In this document: one piece after another, positions 6,613 through 13,968 of the stretch | Layout: each line of letters opens with the position of its first letter | Position numbering within the stretch: the first letter of the stretch is position 1 | Assembly: GCA_003488005.1 (NCBI GenBank) | Contig: DNND01000051.1 | Coordinates: 4,971 to 26,179 of the forward strand | Length of the DNA: 21,209 bases | Direction of reading: 5' to 3' | From: Blastocatellia bacterium | GTDB taxonomy: Bacteria; Acidobacteriota; Blastocatellia; Pyrinomonadales; Pyrinomonadaceae | Program-made: the position numbers and the translations under genes | Notes under the pieces: model-generated | The model's input: only the letters and a program-made list of their open reading frames with translations | What the model was told of the DNA's origin: nothing | Databases searched by the model: none

Positions 6613-8109
6613 ATGAAAAACGATCCCTCGTCCGCTTTCCCTTTCCGTCCTGAGGCAATGCTTCCCGCTTGGCTCGTCACCGACGAGACCCTGGTAGTCC
6701 GTAACTGCAACGATTTTACGTCGGATCTGTTGGAAACGTTTGGCAGGCCTCGATGGCTGGCGGACCACTCCCTCACAATAGATCTCACGGACTCCTACCC
6801 AGGTAAACTAAGGAGTTTGTGGGAGTGCATCCTTGATCCGAGCGACCTCCATTACATGAGGGAAGCTCTGAGGATTATCAAGGGGCATCTCGCCATTCTC
6901 GACAGATTCAACCAGGGTTCGGGCGCACGCCCGTTTGAGCCCCTACTGGATCAACTAAGAAGCGTGAGTAAGCAGGAAGGCGTCAGCCCTTATGTTTATA
7001 GGCCAAAGGGCAAGATGTTTCGACTCGGCGTGAAGGTTTCGCCGCCACAAGGGCTGAAGCTGATCATGAAGGCGGATATAGAAGGCGCCGCAGTCGAGTA
7101 TGTTGACATCGTTATGGCTTATCAGCTTGATTCCGATTGGTCTGAACGTGAAAACGACTTGCGCAGAGTGGACTTTCGTGGCGTGCAACCCGCCATTCAT
7201 GATGCCAGTGAAAGGCGTCGCTTGTGGGAAAAAGCCAAAGAAGAAGATGAAGCGAAGATCACTCAGTTTCTTTCACACGCACTGAAGACGCCTTTGGCTA
7301 ACACCAACCGCATCCTAAACACTATTAGACTTCCCGGGTTGAAAAATGAAGTTAGGGAAGAACGTATTTTGGAGATGGAATCATTGATCTCCGATATTGA
7401 TCACCTGGTTGGACTATTACTGTTTATCAACACGGTCGAGGACATCAGTGCGCCTCTGCGGTTGATCGAGGTCGAAGACGAAACCCCATGGGCTCACTTT
7501 AATATCGAAGATGTAGAGAATGTCGTTGCCAGCGCGTTTCAGAGCGTGCACAACCTGCGCACCGGCAATCAGATTGATGTAGAGAAAGTAGACCTGCTGT
7601 TTCAGAGCCAGCGTCTCGCGGCGCCCTCTCGCAAGAGCGAAGAAGCAGGCATCGCGCCCTATAAGAGTCTCGCGCGAGCTCTGATTGGAATCGAGCTGGA
7701 ATCTTCGGTGCAGAGCTTCGCGGTGTGTCCATTTGTTAAGTCCGGACGAGTCGAAGCCGGTTATGTTTCTGAGAAAGCCAAGACTGTACTACTGAATCTC
7801 CTGCTGGTTGAGTTGATTGTCAACGCGGTAAAAAATGCCGACGAAGAGGCGCCGAAGCTTAGCGTAACGATCTGCATGAGCGAGCAGAAAGACAAACTGG
7901 AGATACATGTCTTCAACAACGGCACGGAACTAAGACCGGAACAGGAAAATGGACACTCGGAAAAAGAACATGGCGAGAAACGGCTGAGACTGGGACGACT
8001 ACTTAATAAGAAAGCAGCACAAGCGCTGCATTGGGAGTTAAACTTACGTTCCGCGCCCGAGCCTGGCACCCTTTTTGTTATTGAGATTCCGTTGGAGCGG
8101 TCGGCGTAA
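6613..8109 (+). CDS. Soluble sensor histidine kinase with a divergent ATPase domain
   Basis: A 498-aa protein with no transmembrane segment, so a cytoplasmic sensor. The H-box is 'FLSHALKTPL' with H222; the dimerisation helices span about 213-275. The N-box is 'ELIVNAVKNADEEAPKLS' with N404. The D-box position reads 'IHVFNNGTEL' (431-440), with Asn where the adenine-contacting Asp normally stands, and the glycine-rich lid is poorly preserved. 'PGTLFVIEIPL' ends the domain. Residues 1-200 are unrecognised; 'PAWLVTDETLVVRNCNDF' may be PAS-like. An insertion of about 100 residues separates the dimerisation helices from the N-box. It ends 28 nt before the activator gene and is its likely partner. 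Confidence 0.85.
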   Translation: MKNDPSSAFPFRPEAMLPAWLVTDETLVVRNCNDFTSDLLETFGRPRWLADHSLTIDLTDSYPGKLRSLWECILDPSDLHYMREALRIIKGHLAILDRFNQGSGARPFEPLLDQLRSVSKQEGVSPYVYRPKGKMFRLGVKVSPPQGLKLIMKADIEGAAVEYVDIVMAYQLDSDWSERENDLRRVDFRGVQPAIHDASERRRLWEKAKEEDEAKITQFLSHALKTPLANTNRILNTIRLPGLKNEVREERILEMESLISDIDHLVGLLLFINTVEDISAPLRLIEVEDETPWAHFNIEDVENVVASAFQSVHNLRTGNQIDVEKVDLLFQSQRLAAPSRKSEEAGIAPYKSLARALIGIELESSVQSFAVCPFVKSGRVEAGYVSEKAKTVLLNLLLVELIVNAVKNADEEAPKLSVTICMSEQKDKLEIHVFNNGTELRPEQENGHSEKEHGEKRLRLGRLLNKKAAQALHWELNLRSAPEPGTLFVIEIPLERSA

Positions 8110-8137
8110 TTGTGCTGACCCGCAGGAGGACTGTGCA

Positions 8138-9838
8138 TTGCTAAGCATCGGCCTGGTAGACGATGAAATGAACGATCTCCTATCGGTGATCGAGAATCTG
8201 GTGACGTTTGATCCTCAGAGCGAGAGAATACGTATTGTCCCGATACTGCTTTCCAATGATTCATCGACGAGCGTCGCCAAACAAACTCAGTGGCGACGCA
8301 AAAATCTCGGAGACATAATGGCGAGCAGAGATATCGCGAACTTTACCTTTCCCGATATCAAGCCGTTAGGACCGTTGAATACAAGAAATGAAGAACACTG
8401 TGAGCAAATACTGAAATGCTTCGCGCAGGAACAAGTCGACTTGATCATCAGCGATTCCTCAATGGGCGAGGAAATGGCTGGTATCCTGCTGCTGAACACG
8501 GCGCTGTCCGCCCCCTGGACCGATTATCGGTGGCAATGTTGGCTGACAACCAAGTGGGACAGAGTAGCGAAGACAATTCGAGATTTCAGATGGCGTGGAA
8601 AATTCGATCCTTACGCGCGTTACCTCGATAAGAACCCAATTATTCAGAGCGCGGGGTCAGGCGTATGCGATTTAGCTCTCAGAGAGGTAGTCGAACGGGC
8701 CATCGAGCAACTGGAAGCTTCGCGCAGTGTGGCCGGCAGAGATCACTATGGAAGTTTGGTCGGCAAGAGTGCGGCGATGAACGGTAAGCTTGGCGTTTAT
8801 GAACTAATCCAGACCTGCGCCCGCAAGCGAAAGTCGAATGTGTTCATTTACGGAGAAACTGGAACAGGAAAGGAACTTGTGGCTCGAGAAATTCATGAGA
8901 GCTCAAAGCAGCCTGGCTCGTTCATCTCTTACAACTCTGCCAACTTCAACAAGGAGTTAATGGAGTCTGATCTGTTCGGTCATGTGAAAGGAGCCTTTAC
9001 CGGCGCAACTGAACTAAAGAAAGGATTGTTCGAGGAGGCAGTGAAGGGCACTCTTTTCCTGGATGAGATTGCTGAGATTCCGGCAGATCTTCAAGCGAAA
9101 TTATTGCGCGTGCTCCAGGAGCGAAAGTTGTGTCGGATGGGTGATTTAAAGCACGAAATTGACGTAAGTGACGTGCGTGTCGTCGCTGCAACCAGCAAGA
9201 ACATTCCGGATTTGATCGAGAGGGAGTTGTTCCGTGCCGATCTTTACTATCGCTTATACGTGCTGGACATCAAGATAGCTCCCTTGCGTGAGCGCGCCGA
9301 AGACATCCCGTTGCTTGCCAGACACTTCGTCGCTCTCTTCAACCAGGCGAACGACTCCCAGTTTGAACTGACCGATGATGCCGTAGCGGTCCTAATGTCG
9401 GAGTCCTGGCCTGGGAATGTCAGAGAACTGCGAAATTGTATCGAACGTTCGCTCACGTATGCGGAGCAGGATCAGATCACTGCTGAGGATATTCGATGCG
9501 ATTCGAACAGCGGCCGGTTGCGCGGAGACGTGCGGCAAACAGATTCATCTTCAGTCGGCGCAAACCACAGCGTCTCACTCGACGACTGTGCCAACATGTC
9601 CGCTGCGGAAATACTGAACCTGCTGCAACAAGGAAAGCTACGAGCAAGATTGTCGGAGCTTAAAGACAAATTGAACGAACCTAGTTTCGTGCAGTTGCTG
9701 AGGTTGATCCAGCAGTGGACGCATGAAAAATACAACCGCGAGCATCTTCCCGAGGAGTTGACTCACAGAGTATTCGGAATGGATGGGAAGAGTTACAGAC
9801 AGCGAATGTATCAGTACAAGCAAAAATACGGAATATAG
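8138..9838 (+). CDS. Sigma-54-dependent activator (NtrC family) with a divergent receiver
   Basis: A 566-aa bacterial enhancer-binding protein. The N-terminus (1-170) is a stretched receiver: D8-D9 acid pocket, candidate phospho-acceptor D106 in 'DLIISDSSMG', T137/T138 and K165 in 'YLDKNP'. About 50 extra residues lie between the acid pocket and D106. The AAA+ domain (about 205-440) has Walker A 'GETGTGKE' (239-246), the sigma-54-contacting GAFTGA loop (285-290), Walker B 'GTLFLDE' (304-310), 'FRADLYYRL' and 'WPGNVREL' (424-431). The C-terminus ('LTHRVFGMDGKSYRQRMYQY') resembles a Fis-type helix-turn-helix. The start was set at TTG 8138 because aggagga lies 7 nt upstream; an ATG at 8075 would overlap the kinase gene by 35 nt. 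It probably drives the -24/-12 promoters at 2778 and 13448. Confidence 0.93.
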   Translation: MLSIGLVDDEMNDLLSVIENLVTFDPQSERIRIVPILLSNDSSTSVAKQTQWRRKNLGDIMASRDIANFTFPDIKPLGPLNTRNEEHCEQILKCFAQEQVDLIISDSSMGEEMAGILLLNTALSAPWTDYRWQCWLTTKWDRVAKTIRDFRWRGKFDPYARYLDKNPIIQSAGSGVCDLALREVVERAIEQLEASRSVAGRDHYGSLVGKSAAMNGKLGVYELIQTCARKRKSNVFIYGETGTGKELVAREIHESSKQPGSFISYNSANFNKELMESDLFGHVKGAFTGATELKKGLFEEAVKGTLFLDEIAEIPADLQAKLLRVLQERKLCRMGDLKHEIDVSDVRVVAATSKNIPDLIERELFRADLYYRLYVLDIKIAPLRERAEDIPLLARHFVALFNQANDSQFELTDDAVAVLMSESWPGNVRELRNCIERSLTYAEQDQITAEDIRCDSNSGRLRGDVRQTDSSSVGANHSVSLDDCANMSAAEILNLLQQGKLRARLSELKDKLNEPSFVQLLRLIQQWTHEKYNREHLPEELTHRVFGMDGKSYRQRMYQYKQKYGI

Positions 9839-9961
9839 ATTTCGAACCATAACGGTAATAGAAAGGCGACGGACATGCGCGAGACCCTCTAACTGCTTTC
9901 GTCGTGAACATATTCGTATCGCTCAACGCTTTGCGTTTCCGAACATTTTGGGAGTTTCCCA

Positions 9962-11803
9962 ATGACCTCTACTAAACCTTCGGCAGAGAGACGGCGGAAG
10001 CTGGCTCGTAGACGACTTTCCGGTTATTTGTTGTTCCTGGCCCCCTTCTTAGTCATCGCGGCGAGCTTCTGGTGGTGGGCTGATCGGTTCACTGCGCGGT
10101 ACGTTCGCCTCGCGGTCCTCTGCATCTTGTTAGTAACTTATTTTGCCAGCGCAGCCATGTTCGACTTCTTCCTGCGGCGTTCGAGCTGGAGGAGAGGAGA
10201 CTGGGAGAAGCACGGCAGCATCGCAACTAAACGTTTTGCGAAAATGCGACGGATGGTGACGCGTAGCTGGCTCTACGGTTATTTGTTGTTCTTTACTCCG
10301 TTCTTCGTCATCGCAGTGACCTTCTGGTGGGCCAACCGGTTCACTGCGCATTACGTTCGCCTCGCGGTCCTCTGCATCTTGTTAGTAACTTATTTTGCCA
10401 GCGCTGCCATGTTCGGCTTCTCCTTGCGTCGCTTGAGATGGAGGAGAGTGAGAAGCCTTCAAAGCAGAATGATGGAGCGCGCTCGGGAGAAGCAGCAAAG
10501 CATATCAACCAAAAATCTGCTCTGGGCCATCGTCCTGTACCTTTTTTTCTTTGTCCCGGTAGGTGCCGGCTATTGGTGGGCAGACAAAATCCTAACCCTC
10601 TTTACTCCACAAACCCGAGAGTTTTTCCTTAAATATAATCGGTTTGCGGTAGTCATCACCTTCCTCATCGCCTATCTCTTAGGTCTGGCGATACGCGACG
10701 TCGCGAGATACCGCTTTCGAATGTTTGCGGCTCCCCTGATCCTGGTCGCAGTATTGTTGTTGACGTTAATCATCATGTTAGTGGTTCCTGAGGGAACGCC
10801 GAGGGTGAAGGACGTGATGGAGATCGTGAAACAGCACCCGTGGGTCCTGGTATTCGCGCTGGGCGTTCTCATGTGGAGCCCCCAGATCGGCAGTTTGCTG
10901 AGTCGGGTTAAAAAAGCATCACTGCCCGGCGGACCAACGCTTGAGATTGGACAGATCGAAGAAGTACAGAAGTCGCTGAATCCGTGGCGAAAAACCATCA
11001 CCCAGTTTCCCGATTTGGTGCAGTGGGTGGCCGATTTGATTGTTGAAACTGCGCCGGATGATGTCGCCAGAATCCTGACTTACACACCTGCTTTGGGATT
11101 TCTCACCCGGCCCGAAGGCGAGTGGCGCAGACTTCATAAACTGTTGCTGAGAAGGCACAACATTCAGCTAATCTGTCTGCAAAGCGAAGATCTTAGCAAG
11201 TGGCATAAGCGCTTCAAGGGCAAGCGCACTGAGCGCCCGGAAAGAGAGATCGGAGAAGAATTGATCGATCGAGCTAATCGTATTTCAGAAGAGATTATCG
11301 CTGACAAGAGAAAGCAAGTTGATACACGGATGAAACACGTTATCGAAAGGAGATGGGACGAGATGCCGGGATATTACCTCTTTGCCAATAGCAAGCGCGC
11401 CATTATCGCGGCCCCGCTGTTCTTGCCTTCAGATCCAAACAAACCAGCCACTCAAAGTAAGGCAGACGACTATCTGGGGGACACTCCCGTCGCAATGCTT
11501 GGTTTTGAGAGCACTGACAATTGGACGGTTTGGCTGGTGAATCAAGTTTGCGAGCGCTATGCAAACCTACCTGAGAGTTCGGCGTTCGGTGAAGCAAGTT
11601 GCATTGTGAAATTCAAAGATGTGGAAGAATGGATCGACGATTCCAGCTCCACTCTCATGAGTCAGTTGCGGGCCCAGTTCCAAAACTATACCAAGGCGCG
11701 GCGAGCTAGCGTCAAAGCGTTTCCTCCCAAAGGGGACCTTCCCGTCGAGCTGATCTTACGAGCGATTATCTCGGAGAAATCGATTCCCGATGGCGCCACC
11801 TGA
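9962..11803 (+). CDS. Large membrane protein with three repeated two-helix modules and a soluble C-terminal domain
   Basis: A 613-aa protein of no family I can name. The N-terminal half holds three related modules, each with two membrane helices. Modules 1 (about 18-72) and 2 (102-155) are almost identical ('YVRLAVLCILLVTYFASAAM' in both); module 3 (187-245) is diverged ('YWWADKI', 'FAVVITFLIAYLLGLAIRD'). Two further helices lie near 255-275 and 292-310. The cytoplasmic part starts near 318. Its 'ARILTYTPALGFLTRPEGEW', 'IQLICLQSEDLSKWHKRF' and 'GYYLFANSKRAIIAAPLFLP' loosely recall PLD-like sensor domains without HKD motifs, which is a guess. A decayed paralogue follows at 11876-13106. An SD ggag lies 7 nt before the ATG. 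The 123-bp gap after the activator gene leaves it open whether they share a transcript. Confidence 0.8.
   Translation: MTSTKPSAERRRKLARRRLSGYLLFLAPFLVIAASFWWWADRFTARYVRLAVLCILLVTYFASAAMFDFFLRRSSWRRGDWEKHGSIATKRFAKMRRMVTRSWLYGYLLFFTPFFVIAVTFWWANRFTAHYVRLAVLCILLVTYFASAAMFGFSLRRLRWRRVRSLQSRMMERAREKQQSISTKNLLWAIVLYLFFFVPVGAGYWWADKILTLFTPQTREFFLKYNRFAVVITFLIAYLLGLAIRDVARYRFRMFAAPLILVAVLLLTLIIMLVVPEGTPRVKDVMEIVKQHPWVLVFALGVLMWSPQIGSLLSRVKKASLPGGPTLEIGQIEEVQKSLNPWRKTITQFPDLVQWVADLIVETAPDDVARILTYTPALGFLTRPEGEWRRLHKLLLRRHNIQLICLQSEDLSKWHKRFKGKRTERPEREIGEELIDRANRISEEIIADKRKQVDTRMKHVIERRWDEMPGYYLFANSKRAIIAAPLFLPSDPNKPATQSKADDYLGDTPVAMLGFESTDNWTVWLVNQVCERYANLPESSAFGEASCIVKFKDVEEWIDDSSSTLMSQLRAQFQNYTKARRASVKAFPPKGDLPVELILRAIISEKSIPDGAT
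10021..10428. repeat. Recent in-gene tandem duplication (about 252-255 bp unit)
   Basis: 10021 onward and 10276 onward start with the same 16 nt (cggttatttgttgttc). 10101-10163 and 10353-10415 differ at a single base over 63 nt. The offset changes from 255 to 252 because of a 3-nt indel ('FWWWAD' against 'FWWAN'). The near-identity at synonymous positions points to a very recent duplication or gene conversion between the modules. Confidence 0.85.
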
Positions 11804-11875
11804 GTCATCAACCCCCGAAGGTTAGTCAGTTTGAATTAAAGCTCGTCGAGGCTAATGACCACGCTATCAGTTTAT

Positions 11876-12371
11876 TTAGCTGGAGACGGAAACTCTAAGA
11901 CAAATGAGTTTGGTTCTTGCCTTACCGCTGTCGGTGATTCTCGTAAGAGCTGCGAACAGTTTGTGCCAGGCATCAATGGGGCTCGGCCAAGTATCCAAGC
12001 GCGGGTGTGTAGGCAAGAATTTGGAGCGGCTGTTCACTGCTCGATTCATCGGCCATATCGCAGAGCTTGTTTATTAACTTGGGGAAATCCGTGATCGTCT
12101 TTTGCTGCTGACTTAAAGTTCGCCATCCCATGATGATCCCAAAGACAGTCGCGAAGGTAGTGGCTGCGCTTGCCACAAGCCCCGCACCTGTCCAAACCTT
12201 GTGGAAGCTGCTCAGCGTCGTGACGATTTGCCCAAGGCTAGATCCGCTTGCTAATGCTTTCTGTGAAAGATAGAAGGCCAGAGCTCCCACTAACAGGCCA
12301 AGGGTCAACATCGCGACTTGTTTCGAGTATTTGGGTAGAGGTATTTTTATTGGCATATGTGAATTGCCCAC
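11876..12371 (-). pseudogene. Inverted 5' half of a paralogue of the 9962 gene
   Basis: On the minus strand a GTG (12371) or ATG (12356) opens a frame with two membrane helices ('VAMLTLGLLVGALAFYL', 'AGLVASAATTFATVFGIIMG'). It continues with 'QQQKTITDFPKLINKLCDMA' and 'LQILAYTPALGYLAEP', which match 'WRKTITQFPDLVQWVADLIV' and 'ARILTYTPALGFLTRP' of the 9962 product. The frame then stops. One nucleotide out of phase, 'IDAWHKLFAALTRI' and 'TKLICL' carry the similarity on to the paralogue's 'IQLICL', where it ends abruptly. The missing C-terminal half lies on the opposite strand at 12424. It has fewer membrane modules than the intact gene. Confidence 0.75.
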
Positions 12372-12421
12372 AATTACTCTTACTAGTCTTGAGTTGCAGG
12401 GCTTGAGGTGAATCCAGAGTT
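11891..12421. other. Inferred inverted segment bounded by a 6-bp inverted repeat
   Basis: AACTCT at 11891-11896 and AGAGTT at 12416-12421 are reverse complements. They sit where the two halves of the paralogue lose similarity to the intact gene. Turning this segment round would put 'KLICLR' directly before 'LNDHPDLDIWHK', matching 'LICLQSEDLSKWHK' of the 9962 product, apart from one remaining frame offset. The short homology favours a one-off rearrangement over a site-specific switch. Confidence 0.6.
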
Positions 12422-12423
12422 GA

Positions 12424-13106
12424 TTGAACGATCATCCGGATTTGGATATTTGGCATAAATTGTTCGTTGGACGAATGACTAGCTCCCAGGGACGGATTAC
12501 GCTTGAGCACGCAAAAAAAGCTACCGACGCCGCAAAAAGCCTGATTGCGCATTTGTCTAAAGACAGCGAAGGGAATTCGACCGATGCGGCCGTCGTTGAG
12601 TTGCCCTGGTACTTGATGCCCGGCTTCTACTTGTTCATATCCCCCAAAAGGGCGCTCGTAGTCACGCCGCTTTTTCTCCCGTTTCCCAAAGGCGTCCCAC
12701 CGGAGCCTTTGCCCGAAGTGAAAATGATCGGTATCGAATATAGGAGGAGCGCGATCATTAGGGACCTCAAGCAGATATACCAGTTTTATCCGATCTGCCG
12801 CAGTCTGCTCTCGGCGAAGCCAGTTGTATGGTGAAACTACAGGATCTGGAATCATGGATGAGCGATTCCTCCTCGACATTCATCGGACAGCAGTTGCGGG
12901 AAAAATTCAGCAGCAACTATCAAGAAGCTAAGCCGCAGTACACTAAGTCGCTGCTTATCAAAGCCGATTCTCCTGTCGAGTTGGTTTTGCGAGCCAGTCT
13001 TAAGACCTGGGATGACGGATCGAGGGCCTCTGATCAAGCCGATCCTGAGGCGCCCAGTGTCGAAGGTTCGTCCGTCTTAATCGGGTCGGCGCTTGTTGAG
13101 AGCTGA
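12424..13106 (+). pseudogene. 3' half of the paralogue of the 9962 gene, frameshifted
   Basis: The frame from TTG 12424 ('LNDHPDLDIWHKLFVGRM', 'MPGFYLFISPKRALVVTPLF') matches the cytoplasmic domain of the 9962 product ('MPGYYLFANSKRAIIAAPLF'). It runs out at 12834. The similarity has already moved to another frame near 12795, where 'DLPQSALGEASCMVKLQDLE' matches 'NLPESSAFGEASCIVKFKDV'. It continues through 'SWMSDSSSTFIGQQLREKF' and 'SPVELVLRASL' to 13106. There is no plausible start or SD at 12424. Together with 11876-12371 it makes one dead gene. Confidence 0.75.
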
Positions 13107-13196
13107 AGAGTCGCAAGCGGTTTAAGTGCCGTAGTCCTCATGCTCATCTCCCCCAATTCCAATTGCTAAGAGCTTGTGTCGGCCCCAACGGATTTG

Positions 13197-13233
13197 GTAA
13201 TGCCGGCGTTACCCCCGGTTATTCATCCGTAAC
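13197..13233. promoter_or_regulatory. Putative enhancer pair, distal
   Basis: GTAAT-N6-GTTAC (13197-13212) and GTTAT-N6-GTAAC (13218-13233), 5 bp apart, have the same format as the pair at 2668. The half-sites start at 13197, 13208, 13218 and 13229. The cluster lies about 215 bp upstream of the -24 box at 13448. The gap 13107-13196 before it shows nothing else. Confidence 0.5.
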
Positions 13234-13304
13234 GAGCGCGTTGCGCACTCTCAGTCCTCTCAACACGTCAAAAAAACTTTGTTGGACCAGACATAACGGA
13301 ATTC

Positions 13305-13340
13305 GTAATGGCGTCGTAACTTTGGTTATTTCGTTGTAAT
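13305..13340. promoter_or_regulatory. Putative enhancer pair, proximal
   Basis: GTAAT-N6-GTAAC (13305-13320) and GTTAT-N6-GTAAT (13325-13340), 4 bp apart. An extra ATAAC lies at 13293. The cluster ends about 108 bp before the -24 element, a typical position for a sigma-54 activator site. The two clusters between 13197 and 13340 give eight half-sites. Confidence 0.5.
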
Positions 13341-13447
13341 GAAAAACTCTTCGCTTGTTGACGATCAATGAGCAAAGACAACCCTTCCTCCCTTTAATTT
13401 TCAGCAGTTCTTTCGTTTTCAACTAACGCCTTGAGTGGCCCAACCTG

Positions 13448-13463
13448 TGGTACGTCCGTTGCC
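13448..13463 (+). promoter_or_regulatory. Sigma-54 (-24/-12) promoter of the DUF4407/PBP operon
   Basis: TGGTACGTCCGTTGCC matches the consensus TGGCAC-N5-TTGC at every defined position but one (T for C). GG and GC are 10 nt apart. Transcription would begin near 13475, about 36 nt before the ATG at 13511. No good -35/-10 pair was seen in this gap. Confidence 0.65.
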
Positions 13464-13510
13464 AATAGCCTGCTCGTTGATAGTTCAATGACAGGCTTGG
13501 AGGTAACCCG

Positions 13511-13855
13511 ATGTGCCACAACCTTAGAACCCACCGGCAGATGGCGATGAACATCGCGGCCGACATCGCACACGCGAGCCGGCTGGGAAAAACTGCTATC
13601 ACTCCGATTGGACGGCGACTCGCTTACGAAGTGAAAGCGAAAAAGATTTCAACCGCTCTGGTGAAATTTCGAGAGTTCTTCAAAGTGGCAGGCGCCAATC
13701 GCGACGCAAAGTTCGGCGTGCTTTTACTCGTCAGACTGCCAAACGGCATTGGCGCTCATGTGCCGATGAATTTGTTAACAGTTGAAGCACAGGCGCTGGT
13801 TCACTCCAGTGTCGTAAGTCTAATCGAAGGCAGCTCGTATCCTGTCGCAGCCTGA
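13511..13855 (+). CDS. Small protein of unknown function
   Basis: A 114-aa protein I do not recognise. It has no signal peptide or membrane helix. It is basic in the first two-thirds ('GRRLAYEVKAKKISTALVKF'), then has a hydrophobic strand ('KFGVLLLVRLPNGIGAHVPM'). A strong SD (ggaggt) lies 6 nt before the ATG. It is the first gene behind the sigma-54 promoter and 113 bp ahead of the DUF4407 gene, so it is expressed and probably belongs to the same function. Confidence 0.7.
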   Translation: MCHNLRTHRQMAMNIAADIAHASRLGKTAITPIGRRLAYEVKAKKISTALVKFREFFKVAGANRDAKFGVLLLVRLPNGIGAHVPMNLLTVEAQALVHSSVVSLIEGSSYPVAA

Positions 13856-13968
13856 AACGCGTAAGTTGCTCGCACACGAGTTGCTGTAGAACCGTTGACC
13901 GGGGAATAGAGTCAACATCCTCAGTCCAAATTGGCCTAACGATCAATCGTCATCATTGAGAGGAAAGA

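Noticed and set aside
9839..9961. Possible further activator site (ataac and gtaat at about 9849)
   Set aside because: The two half-sites are only 2 bp apart, not in the GTWAY-N6-GTWAY format, and no GG-N10-GC promoter follows.
11891..12421. Possible phase-variable invertible switch
   Set aside because: The inverted repeats are only 6 bp, no recombinase gene is present, and both halves carry frameshifts in either orientation.
12238..12879. A 213-codon minus-strand frame across the inverted paralogue
   Set aside because: It overlaps both halves of the dead paralogue out of phase. The similarity to the 9962 product lies in other frames.
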